From positions 1-8,728 of the forward strand of contig JAJRUE010000044.1 in the NCBI GenBank assembly GCA_024277955.1: a stretch of DNA of 8,728 nucleotides, in the 5' to 3' direction. How positions within the stretch are numbered: position 1 is the stretch's first letter; the number at the start of each line of letters is the position of its first letter. The translations under genes and the position numbers were made by a program. The notes below the pieces were generated by a model that worked only from the letters and a program-made list of their open reading frames with translations, was not told the DNA's origin and did not search any database. Positions 1 through 6,355 of the stretch are shown here, piece by piece. The DNA is from Alphaproteobacteria bacterium (GTDB lineage: Bacteria > Pseudomonadota > Alphaproteobacteria > Rhodobacterales > Rhodobacteraceae).

Positions 1-114
1 AAAGTTCATCAGCCCGTTGACGGCGATTTCGCTGAAAACCCCGCTGCGCGCCGCCGCATAGCCGAACCCGATCACCAGAAACACAGGCAGGATGACATCG
101 ATGAGCGCGCTCAT
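1..114 (-). CDS. AEC-family (auxin efflux carrier-type) permease, N-terminal fragment
   Basis: The ATG lies at 114-112 and the frame stays open to base 1, giving 38 codons; the rest lies outside the window. The peptide begins MSALIDVILPVFLVIGFGY, followed by AAARSGVFSE and a second hydrophobic stretch. A first membrane helix at about residues 4-21, then a short loop and an 'NGLMNF' motif, is typical of the first helix and loop of AEC permeases, inner-membrane secondary transporters of organic acids or similar solutes. The substrate cannot be told from this fragment. The start is one base after the stop of the upstream hydrolase gene, so it is probably co-transcribed and translationally coupled with it. 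The family call is from recognition of the N-terminus only. Confidence 0.7.
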   Translation of the reverse strand, partial: MSALIDVILPVFLVIGFGYAAARSGVFSEIAVNGLMNF

Positions 115-115
115 C

Positions 116-913
116 TCAGGTTTCGAAGCTCAGCACCATCCCGTCATGGGCGGGGGTGATGTGGTCGGGGGTCTCGGCGTCGAGCGTGGCGTAATCCAGG
201 TCGTTGTGCAGGTTGGTCAGCACCGCGCGGCGGGGGCGCATCCGTTCGATCCAGGCCAGCGTGCGTTCCAGGTGGAAATGCGTCGGGTGCGGATCGCGGC
301 GCAGCGCGTCCAGCACCCAGCACTCCAGCCCTTCCAGCAGCGGCAGCGCGGCGTCGGGGATTTCGGACACATCCGGCAGGTAGGCCAGCGGGCCGATGCG
401 AAACCCCAGCGCGTCCATCGCGCCATGACGCACCTCGAACGGATGCAGCACCAGCGCGCCGCCGGCGCCCTCGATGGTGATGTCGCCGTTGATGGTGTTG
501 AGATCGAGGATAGGCGGGTAGGGCGAGCCTTCGGGCTGCACGAAGGCATAGCCAAAGCGCGACAGCAGCGCCTCTTGCGTGGGGCCGTCGGCCCAGACCG
601 GCACCCGGGCCTTCATGTTGAACACGATCATCCGCAGATCGTCGATCCCGTGCATGTGGTCGGCATGCGAATGGGTGTAGACCACCGCATCCAGTTCGCC
701 CACGCCCGCGTCCAGCAGCTGCGCGCGCATGTCGGGCGAGGTGTCGATCAGCACCCGCGTGGTGCCCTGATCGGTGCAGCGTTCCACCAGCAGCGAACAG
801 CGGCGGCGCTGGTTTTTCGGGTTTTCGGGGTCGCAGTTGCCCCAGTTGCCGCCCAGCCGCGGCACGCCGCCCGACGAGCCGCAGCCCAGGATGGTAAAGC
901 GCAGGCCCGCCAT
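116..913 (-). CDS. MBL-fold metallo-hydrolase, PhnP-like phosphodiesterase family
   Basis: This is a 265-residue cytoplasmic protein of the metallo-beta-lactamase superfamily. It opens with the glycine-rich strand ILGCGSSGGVPRLGG (residues 8-22), and the metal-binding signature THSHADHMHG follows at 80-89. Further likely metal ligands are H163 in VRHG, D181 in LPDVSE and H236 in NLHNDLDY. This layout matches the PhnP / phosphoribosyl cyclic phosphate phosphodiesterase branch rather than true beta-lactamases. No phn genes are nearby, so a role in phosphonate use is not implied; the natural substrate is unknown. The ATG at 913 shares one base with the tatD stop (TGATG), so translation is probably coupled to tatD. 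This tatD-MBL pairing is common in alphaproteobacteria. The frame stays open upstream to 1777, but that part is only a shadow of tatD. Confidence 0.88.
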   Translation of the reverse strand: MAGLRFTILGCGSSGGVPRLGGNWGNCDPENPKNQRRRCSLLVERCTDQGTTRVLIDTSPDMRAQLLDAGVGELDAVVYTHSHADHMHGIDDLRMIVFNMKARVPVWADGPTQEALLSRFGYAFVQPEGSPYPPILDLNTINGDITIEGAGGALVLHPFEVRHGAMDALGFRIGPLAYLPDVSEIPDAALPLLEGLECWVLDALRRDPHPTHFHLERTLAWIERMRPRRAVLTNLHNDLDYATLDAETPDHITPAHDGMVLSFET

Positions 914-1719
914 CAGCCGGCCTGCGGCGCGGCGGCGGCGCGGGTGAAGAGGCGGTCGAAATTGGCCTGGGTGCGGGCGGCGAAATCGGCGTAGTCCAGG
1001 CCGAAAACCTCGGCCCCGACGCGGGCTGTGTTGACGACAAAGGCCGGTTCGTTGCGCCGCCCGCGGTGCGGCGGCGGGGCCAGGTAGGGGGCGTCGGTTT
1101 CCACCAGGATGCGCTCCAGCGGCGCGCGCGCGAAGATGTCGCGCAGTTCCTGCGACCGCGGAAAGGCGGCGATGCCCGACATCGACAGGTAGAAGCCCAG
1201 GTCCAGCGCCGCTTCTGCCAGCGCGGGGCCCGAGGAAAAGCAGTGCATCACGCAGCCAAAGGCGCCGGCGCGGTGTTCGGCGCTCAGGATGCGGGCCATG
1301 TCTTCGTCGGCGTCGCGGGCATGGATGATCAGCGGCAGGCCGGTCTGGCGCGCCGCCTCGATATGAATCAACAGGCTTTCGCGCTGAATGGCCTTGCTTT
1401 CGGCGGTGTAGTGATAGTCCAGCCCGGTTTCGCCGATGCCGACGAATTTCGGGTGGCGGGCCAGCGCGGTAAGGTCTTCGACGCGCGCCAGCGGTTCTTC
1501 GGCGGCGCTCATCGGGTGGGTGGCGGCGGCGTAGTAGACTGGGGCGTGGGCCTCGGCGATGGCGCGCACGGCGGGTTCGTTTTTCAGCCGCGTGCAGATG
1601 GTGACCATGCGGGTGACGCCGGCGGCAAGCGCGCGGTCGATCACCTGGGGCAGTTCCTCGGCGAAATCCGGGAAATCCAGGTGGCAATGGCTGTCGGTTA
1701 TCTCGATCTGGTCGGTCAT
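913..1719 (-). CDS. tatD: TatD family metal-dependent hydrolase (DNase)
   Basis: This 268-residue TIM-barrel protein has the full TatD signature. DSHCHLDF at residues 9-16 supplies the first metal-binding histidines, GETGLDYHY at 97-105 the E97/D101 pair, IIHARDA the H133 ligand, and MHCF the H159 ligand. ETDAPYLAPPPHRGRRNEP at 207-225 is the C-terminal signature and contains D209. TatD proteins are Mg-dependent 3'-5' exonucleases or DNases linked to DNA repair and to clearance of nucleic acid; the name is historical and does not imply Tat export. The start is supported by GAAGG about ten bases upstream. A 152-bp gap separates it from holB, whereas the downstream hydrolase overlaps it, so tatD probably heads its own sub-operon. 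All expected motifs are present and the length is normal. Confidence 0.95.
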   Translation of the reverse strand: MTDQIEITDSHCHLDFPDFAEELPQVIDRALAAGVTRMVTICTRLKNEPAVRAIAEAHAPVYYAAATHPMSAAEEPLARVEDLTALARHPKFVGIGETGLDYHYTAESKAIQRESLLIHIEAARQTGLPLIIHARDADEDMARILSAEHRAGAFGCVMHCFSSGPALAEAALDLGFYLSMSGIAAFPRSQELRDIFARAPLERILVETDAPYLAPPPHRGRRNEPAFVVNTARVGAEVFGLDYADFAARTQANFDRLFTRAAAAPQAG

Positions 1720-1749
1720 GCGGACCTTCGCGCTTGGGAATACCCGGAT

Positions 1750-1777
1750 TGTTTAGCGCACCTGCGGGCAGGTTCAA
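1750..1777 (-). promoter_or_regulatory. Possible tatD promoter with an internal palindrome
   Basis: On the minus strand there is a TTGAAC -35-like box (1777-1772), a 16-base spacer and a weak TAAACA -10-like box (1755-1750), 30 bases before the tatD ATG. The spacer contains the perfect inverted repeat ACCTGC-GG-GCAGGT (1760-1773), which could be an operator half-site pair or chance. The -10 match is poor (3 of 6), so this is only a candidate. Confidence 0.25.
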
Positions 1778-1808
1778 CCGAATTGGCAGCGGTTATCGAA
1801 AGGAGCGC

Positions 1809-1830
1809 CCTTGCGGGCGCAAGGTTTTTT
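1809..1830 (+). terminator. Intrinsic terminator-like hairpin facing against the genes
   Basis: CCTTGC-GGGC-GCAAGG is followed directly by six T residues on the plus strand, the textbook form of a Rho-independent terminator. Both flanking genes (holB and tatD) run on the minus strand, where the same hairpin is followed only by GCGCTCCTTTCG. It may act weakly on the minus strand after holB, or it may stop antisense transcription. An overlapping alternative stem is GCGCCC-TTGC-GGGCGC at 1805-1820. Confidence 0.45.
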
Positions 1831-1834
1831 CTGG

Positions 1835-1853
1835 CCCCGCCCGCCGGGCGGGG
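1835..1853 (-). other. GC-only hairpin downstream of holB
   Basis: CCCCGCCC and GGGCGGGG form a perfect 8-bp stem with a 3-base loop, about 20 bases after the holB stop. No T-tract follows on either strand. It could stabilise or attenuate the end of the holB transcript, but function is not shown. Confidence 0.35.
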
Positions 1854-1871
1854 GGCGCCGGTGGCCGGCGT

Positions 1872-3035
1872 TCAGCGCGGGGCCAGCCGGGCGGCGGTGT
1901 CGTTGATCTTGAAGATCATGTCGAGGATCAGGGCCGCCGGGTCGAGGTTGACCGCCTGGCCGTGGCGGGCGCGCGCCGAAAGATCCTGCTGCAGGTTGGC
2001 CCAGGCGCGCCCGGCGTGCGGAGCGGGCGACAGGCGCTGCATCAGCGCGCTTTCGCCGGGCGCGGCTTCCACCAGCGGCGGGCCGGAAACGCCGGTGCGC
2101 GCGGTGCGCACCAGAAAAAGGTCGAACAGGCGCAGCAGCAGTTCGAAGCGCTCGGCCTTGCCGCGCCCGGCCGCACTTTCGGCGAGTTTCAGGGCCTGCG
2201 CGCGGTCCAGGTCGGGCAGGGTCGCGAACAGGTTGACGATGTCGCGGTAGGCCTGCATGCCGTCCTGGTTGGCCAGGCGCATGGCTTCGCCGACCGAGCC
2301 GCCGGCAAGTTCGGCCAGCGCGGCCTTGTCGGTGTCGTCCTGCGAACCGGCGGCGGTCATGGCGCGGGCCAGCTGGTCGGCGTCCAGCGGCTTGCAGCGC
2401 AGTTCGCGGCAGCGCGACCGGATGGTGGGCAGCAGGCCCGAAGGCTGGTGGCTGACGAGCAGGAGAATGGCATCGTCGGGGGGCTCTTCCAGTAGTTTCA
2501 GCAGCGCGTTGGCGGCGCTTGTGTTCATGTCGTCGGCGCAGTCTACGATAACCACGCGCCGTCCGCCATCGGCCGCCGACAGGTTGAAAAAGGATTTGAG
2601 CTTGCGCGCCTCGTCCACGGTGATGACCTGTTTGAGCCGCTTGGCCTTGTCGTCCCAGGCGCGGCGCAGCAGGAACAGCCGTGGTTCGGCCAGCGCCGCG
2701 ATGCGCCGGGCCACCGGGTGATCATCGGCGATGTCGAGCGATTTGGCAGGGGCGGGGGCAGGGGCGCCGTCGCCGAACAGCCCGCCGCCGCCGTCGTTGC
2801 CGCCTTCGCCGGTCACCGGGGTCGCCAGCAAAAAGCGCGCGATCCGCCAGGCCAGCGTCGCCTTGCCGACGCCGCGCGGGCCGCTGATCAGCCAGCCATG
2901 ATGCAGCCGGTCGGCGTCGAAGGCTTCCAGAAACGCGGCCTCGGCGGCGTCCTGGCCCACCAGGGCGCGGGTTTCGCGCGGGTGCGGCGCGCCTTCGACG
3001 CGATCCGGCTCAGGGGTGTCGGCGGTGGCGCTCAT
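1872..3035 (-). CDS. holB: DNA polymerase III subunit delta' (clamp loader)
   Basis: This 387-residue AAA+ protein belongs to the gamma/tau/delta' family that loads the beta sliding clamp during replication. The Walker A loop GPRGVGKAT is at residues 52-60. A Walker-B-like strand VVIVDCADDMN is at 161-171, followed by ANALLKLLEEPP, the most recognisable stretch of clamp-loader subunits. The SRC arginine-finger-type motif (TIRSRC) is at 204-209. The zinc module of E. coli delta' is absent: its place at about 73-98 holds a Gly/Ala/Pro-rich linker with no Cys-x-x-Cys pair. The C-terminal half (from about 220) is the helical lid and collar region, with lower similarity. The ATG overlaps the tmk stop as ATGA (3032-3035), so translation is coupled to tmk. 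The tmk-holB pair is a widespread bacterial arrangement. Confidence 0.93.
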   Translation of the reverse strand: MSATADTPEPDRVEGAPHPRETRALVGQDAAEAAFLEAFDADRLHHGWLISGPRGVGKATLAWRIARFLLATPVTGEGGNDGGGGLFGDGAPAPAPAKSLDIADDHPVARRIAALAEPRLFLLRRAWDDKAKRLKQVITVDEARKLKSFFNLSAADGGRRVVIVDCADDMNTSAANALLKLLEEPPDDAILLLVSHQPSGLLPTIRSRCRELRCKPLDADQLARAMTAAGSQDDTDKAALAELAGGSVGEAMRLANQDGMQAYRDIVNLFATLPDLDRAQALKLAESAAGRGKAERFELLLRLFDLFLVRTARTGVSGPPLVEAAPGESALMQRLSPAPHAGRAWANLQQDLSARARHGQAVNLDPAALILDMIFKINDTAARLAPR

Positions 3036-3655
3036 GCCAGGCGGGCGCGGGTCAGGGCGGCGATTTCGGCCGCGATGTCGCCGATTTCGCGGTTGCCGTC
3101 GACGACGACGCAGCGATCGGAAAATTCCCGGGCCAGGGCCAGGAAGCCCGCGCGCATGCGCATCTGCATGTCGACGCCGAAGCCTTCAAAGCGTTCCTCG
3201 GCGGTCTGGCGCGCGAGCGCCCGTTCCAGCCCCAGCGCCGGGTCCATGTCGACGATGAAGGTCAGGTCCGGTTCGCGCCCGATCATCAGCCGGTGCAGGG
3301 CGTCCACCGTTTCGCGCAGGTCGCCCCGGGTGATGCCCTGATAGACCCGGGTGGAGTCGGCGAACCGGTCGGAAACCACGATGCGCCCCGCCGCCAGCGC
3401 CGGGTCGATGGTCTTTTCCAGATGGTCGCGGCGCGCCGCGGTGAACAGCAGGATCTCGGTTTCCGGCGACCAGCGGTCGGGGTCGCCCTGCAGCACCAGG
3501 CGGCGGATGTCTTCGGCCCCGGCCGAGCCGCCCGGTTCGCGGGTCAGCACCACGTCGTGGCCCTCATCGCCAAGGGTTTCGGCCAGCAGGCGCGCCTGGG
3601 TCGACTTGCCGGACCCGTCGATGCCCTCGAAGGTGATGAACAGCCCCGCGCCCAT
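3032..3655 (-). CDS. tmk: Thymidylate kinase (dTMP kinase)
   Basis: This 207-residue P-loop kinase phosphorylates dTMP to dTDP with ATP, the step needed for dTTP in both de novo and salvage routes. FEGIDGSGKST is the P-loop, with the loop core at residues 11-19. TREPGG at 38-43 is the DR/E-P-G loop of bacterial enzymes. DRFADSTRVYQG at about 96-107 is the dTMP-binding stretch, and RQTAEERFE is the LID region with basic residues. Length is normal for the family and all motifs are intact. The ATG shares one base with the carboxypeptidase stop (TGATG at the 3653-3657 junction), and its own stop overlaps the holB start. It is therefore locked into a coupled operon between a cell-wall gene and a replisome gene. 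Confidence 0.96.
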   Translation of the reverse strand: MGAGLFITFEGIDGSGKSTQARLLAETLGDEGHDVVLTREPGGSAGAEDIRRLVLQGDPDRWSPETEILLFTAARRDHLEKTIDPALAAGRIVVSDRFADSTRVYQGITRGDLRETVDALHRLMIGREPDLTFIVDMDPALGLERALARQTAEERFEGFGVDMQMRMRAGFLALAREFSDRCVVVDGNREIGDIAAEIAALTRARLA

Positions 3656-4833
3656 CAGTCGAGGCCCACGCCCCCCTGCGTATAGCGGGCGATCAGCACA
3701 TCGAGCGCCGTGCGCAGCCGCGGCAGGAACCCGCCCGGCGCCACGTCCCGATCGGCGACCAGCGGAATGCGCACATCCGGCAGATCCTTGCGCGACAGCG
3801 TCAGTTCGGCCACTTCCTGGCCCTTGGTGATCGGCGCTTCAAGCGGGCCGCGGTAGGTGACCTCGCCGGCCAGCGCATCGCGCGCCAGCGCCGGCAGCAG
3901 CAGCGACACGTCCCGGGTGGGGACCAGGCCGATGTCGTCCTGATCGCCCAGCCAGACCTTGGCGCGGGCCACCTCGTCGCCCTTGCGGATCACGGTTTTC
4001 TGGATGAACTGGCGAAAGGCCCAGTTCACCATGCGTTCGGATTCTTCGGCGCGGTCCTTTTTGGTGGGCAGGCCGGCGATCACGAAAACCACCCGCCGGT
4101 TGCCCTGCTTGGCCGACCCGACCAGGCCAAAGCCCGCTTCCTGGGTGTGGCCGGTTTTCAGCCCGTCGGCGCCGATATCGAGCTTGAGCAGCGGGTTGCG
4201 GTTGAAGCGGTTGTCGGGCGCGCGGTTGTCGAAGGCGAATTCCTTTTGCCCGAAATAGCCGTAGTATTCGGGGAACTCGGTGATCAGCCGGGTGGCCAGA
4301 ATGCCCAGGTCGCGCACGCTCATGCGCTGGTTCGGGTCGGGCCATCCGCTGGCGTTGGCGAAGGTGGAATTCTTCATCCCCAGATCCTTGGCGCGCTCGT
4401 TCATCAGCCGGGCAAAGGCTTCTTCGGTGCCGGCAAGCCCTTCGGCCACGACGACGCAGGCGTCGTTGCCCGACAGCACGATGATCCCCTGGATCAGCTC
4501 GGCCACCGTGGGCCGGTCGGTTTCATTGAGAAACATGGTCGAGCCGCCCATGTTCTTGGCCCTGGTGGACACGCCAAAGCGGGTTTCCAGCGTCACCCGC
4601 CCGTCGCGCAGCGCCTCGAACAGCATGTTCAGCGTCATCAGCTTGGACATCGAGGCCGGCGGCAAGGCCACATCGGCGTTCTTTTCCAGCAGCACCGTGT
4701 CGGTGGTGATGTCATACATGTAGGCGGCGCGGGCCAGGGAATCGTAGGCCGACATCGCCGGCACGCTGCACGAAATCAGCGCAAACAGAAAGGTGAACAG
4801 TCTCAGAAATTGCCGCGACAGGAACCTGGGCAT
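3655..4833 (-). CDS. D-alanyl-D-alanine carboxypeptidase, PBP5/DacA-type (peptidase S11)
   Basis: This 392-residue envelope enzyme trims the terminal D-Ala from peptidoglycan pentapeptides. The active-site motifs are all present: SMSK (S61 nucleophile, K64), SGN (121-123) and KTG (226-228). A PBP5 C-terminal beta-domain spans about 275-370, followed by a possible amphipathic membrane-anchoring tail near PRLRTALDVLIARY. The N-terminus is a signal peptide with a basic start, a hydrophobic core LRLFTFLFALI, and an AMSA cleavage site near residue 28. An LISC stretch at 19-22 also fits a lipobox, so lipidation at C22 cannot be excluded. The ribosome site is weak (AGG about ten bases upstream), but no better start exists that keeps the signal. 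It is dacA/dacC family; I leave the exact symbol open. The upstream neighbour is RlpA-like, as in the E. coli rlpA-dacA pair. Confidence 0.94.
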   Translation of the reverse strand: MPRFLSRQFLRLFTFLFALISCSVPAMSAYDSLARAAYMYDITTDTVLLEKNADVALPPASMSKLMTLNMLFEALRDGRVTLETRFGVSTRAKNMGGSTMFLNETDRPTVAELIQGIIVLSGNDACVVVAEGLAGTEEAFARLMNERAKDLGMKNSTFANASGWPDPNQRMSVRDLGILATRLITEFPEYYGYFGQKEFAFDNRAPDNRFNRNPLLKLDIGADGLKTGHTQEAGFGLVGSAKQGNRRVVFVIAGLPTKKDRAEESERMVNWAFRQFIQKTVIRKGDEVARAKVWLGDQDDIGLVPTRDVSLLLPALARDALAGEVTYRGPLEAPITKGQEVAELTLSRKDLPDVRIPLVADRDVAPGGFLPRLRTALDVLIARYTQGGVGLD

Positions 4834-4890
4834 GAGGGAGGGGCCTCGTGTTTGCTGGGGGTTGGGCTGGGTGGTGACCTGGTATGCGTG

Positions 4891-5817
4891 CTAGTTTGTG
4901 ACAGGGTAGGCGTCGCCAAAGCCAAGCCCGGCGACCTTGCGGATGATCGCCCGGCGGTCGGCCTTCGACGTGACCGGCCCGACGACGATGCGCCAGTAGG
5001 GTTTGCCGTTGGTTTCGAATTTCTTGATGGTCGGCACGATACCCGAGTTGCGCAGCAGGCTGGCGGTGTCTTCGGCATTGGCCTTGACTGCGAAAATCCC
5101 GATCTGCACATAGGGCTTTTCCAGCGCCGAACGCGGCGCGGGCGCCGGTTTCGCGCCCTGGTTGCCCGCTTGCGCCGCGGTGGCGGCTTCGATCGCCGAG
5201 GCGGCCATTTCGGTGACCGGATCCAGCGTGCTCTGTTCGATGCCGCTGTTCGCGCCCGGTCGGGCGGGGCGGGGCACCGGCGGGGTCGAGGCCGAAGCGG
5301 GGGTCGAGGCCGAAGCCCCTGGCGCCGGCGCTTCGCTGGCGGCCGGTTCCACCGGAACCTCGACCCGGCGCAGGGCGGTGACACTCAGCTTGGCGGGGGC
5401 GCCGGCCAGCATGCCCAGTTCGGCGGCGGCATCGGACGACACCTGGAATTTCGGTCCCGGATTGGCGCGTTCCCGGCGGAACAGCGCCCCGATGATCGAC
5501 TTGCCGTTGTCGATGTTGCGGATGATCACGCGCTCGGGGTCGGCGACATCCGGATAGGCGATCCAGACCCCGCCCAGCGAAGGCCGCCCGTCCCAAAGCC
5601 CGGCGTCGGTTTTCTGAAAGACCTCGGGCGACTCCACGTCTTCCTGGATGGTGGTGCCGGTGGGCGCGGCTGCGGCCGCGCCGTCGGCGCTGGCGGCCCG
5701 GTTGCCACCGAAAATGGGTTTGTCGAACAATTTGAATGGCTTGCCTTGCTCGCACGCAGAGAGAAATGCAAAGCTCGTCACGACCAATGCCAAACGTCCG
5801 GCGCCTGTAATTGCCAT
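4891..5817 (-). CDS. SPOR-domain lipoprotein with a degenerate RlpA-like barrel
   Basis: The start at 5817 gives 308 residues, is preceded by an AAGGGG ribosome site, and yields a clean lipoprotein signal with lipobox LSAC (C22). The frame is open further up to 5919, but those 34 codons are Arg-rich and would bury the signal. Residues about 72-150 resemble the second half of the RlpA double-psi barrel: VIIRNIDNGKS and then SSDAAAELGML parallel the RlpA stretches 'VRVTNLENGRS' and 'DLSxAAAxxLGM'. The acidic NDRGP motif expected between them is replaced by LFRRERANPGP, and the usual AH pair reads AY (87-88). An Ala/Pro/Ser linker (155-230) leads to a C-terminal SPOR domain (about 233-308), which binds denuded septal peptidoglycan. 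It lies 57 bp upstream of the carboxypeptidase gene. It is likely an envelope or septum factor; lytic transglycosylase activity is doubtful. Confidence 0.85.
   Translation of the reverse strand: MAITGAGRLALVVTSFAFLSACEQGKPFKLFDKPIFGGNRAASADGAAAAAPTGTTIQEDVESPEVFQKTDAGLWDGRPSLGGVWIAYPDVADPERVIIRNIDNGKSIIGALFRRERANPGPKFQVSSDAAAELGMLAGAPAKLSVTALRRVEVPVEPAASEAPAPGASASTPASASTPPVPRPARPGANSGIEQSTLDPVTEMAASAIEAATAAQAGNQGAKPAPAPRSALEKPYVQIGIFAVKANAEDTASLLRNSGIVPTIKKFETNGKPYWRIVVGPVTSKADRRAIIRKVAGLGFGDAYPVTN
5282..5316. repeat. Two-copy 18-bp tandem repeat in the lipoprotein linker
   Basis: A 17-base unit GGGGTCGAGGCCGAAGC occurs at 5282-5298 and again at 5300-5316, period 18. It encodes a doubled ASASTP block in the low-complexity linker between the barrel-like and SPOR domains, so copy number may vary without changing frame. 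Confidence 0.7.
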
Positions 5818-5895
5818 GCCATGCCCCTTTCGACGGCGCCAGCGCGCCCTGTGAATGCCCGATGTGCCGCGTTGTTTCGTTGCGGTCGTGGCCAC

Positions 5896-5924
5896 ATGAT
5901 ACCTGCCTTGCCGCCGCATGAAAA
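5896..5924 (-). promoter_or_regulatory. Likely sigma70 promoter of the SPOR-dac-tmk-holB operon
   Basis: On the minus strand TTTTCA (5924-5919) and TATCAT (5901-5896) are separated by exactly 17 bases. They match the -35 consensus at 4 of 6 and the -10 consensus at 5 of 6. Transcription would start near 5889, leaving a leader of about 70 bases before the ATG at 5817. This also argues against the longer start at 5919, which would lie upstream of the transcript. Confidence 0.45.
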
Positions 5925-6007
5925 GAGTCGTGGTGCGGCTCGGCAGAAATTGGCTTTTTGGCGGGGCTTTCAGAATCGAGGATTGGACGATAAGTGTCGC
6001 CTTTGCC

Positions 6008-6097
<90 letters not shown>

Positions 6098-6355
6098 CTG
6101 ACCTGTGAGGAAGGTTTCTCTGCCCCCGCTGCCGCCGGATTTTTCCGTTGTTTTCAAGGGTTACGCCGACGGGCTATTCACCTTGGTGGCCGCGAAATAC
6201 CGGAAATTGGTCTCTCCGGGCCGTTTTTCTCTGAACCTCTTGACTGCGGTGATTTGGTGAATTTTCTGCAACATACTGAAAAAAATCAGTATTTTATAAC
6301 GCAACCTGAACACTTCGATGTCGGTGGCATTTGGCGAGATGGAACATCAATCGAA
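6098..6355. other. Non-coding stretch between tRNA-Ser and the IS256 remnant
   Basis: No convincing gene is found on either strand. The base composition is clearly less GC-rich than the operon, especially around 6240-6360. It contains the AT-rich hairpin listed separately and a lone TTGACT box at 6240-6245 without a good -10 partner. An open plus-strand frame crosses here only by reading through the tRNA. It may be tRNA 3' trailer followed by older accessory DNA. Confidence 0.5.
6273..6295 (+). terminator. AT-rich hairpin with short T-run
   Basis: ATACTGA and TCAGTAT form a perfect 7-bp stem around six A residues, followed by TTT and then ATAAC. The stem is AT-rich and the T-run short, so termination would be weak. 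It lies about 175 bases after the tRNA and could end that transcript or block read-through into the transposase region. Confidence 0.3.

Noticed and set aside
101..114. Perfect palindrome ATGAGCG-CGCTCAT at the AEC permease start
   Set aside because: It is explained by the codons of MSALI plus chance. No second site or spacer suggests an operator, and it lies inside a coupled gene junction.
92..994. Plus-strand open frame of 300 codons over the MBL gene
   Set aside because: Low-complexity antisense shadow; the minus-strand frame has all metal-binding motifs of the MBL fold.
914..1777. Upstream extension of the MBL hydrolase frame to an ATG at 1777
   Set aside because: The extra residues are a Pro/Arg-rich shadow of tatD. 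The start at 913, coupled to the tatD stop, gives the expected length and N-terminus.
1066..2250. Plus-strand open frame of 394 codons over tatD and holB
   Set aside because: It crosses two recognised genes and their spacer on the opposite strand and has no domain-like sequence.
5818..5919. Longer start for the SPOR lipoprotein at 5919
   Set aside because: It would place 34 Arg-rich residues before a clear lipoprotein signal and would begin upstream of the likely transcription start. The start at 5817 has a ribosome site.
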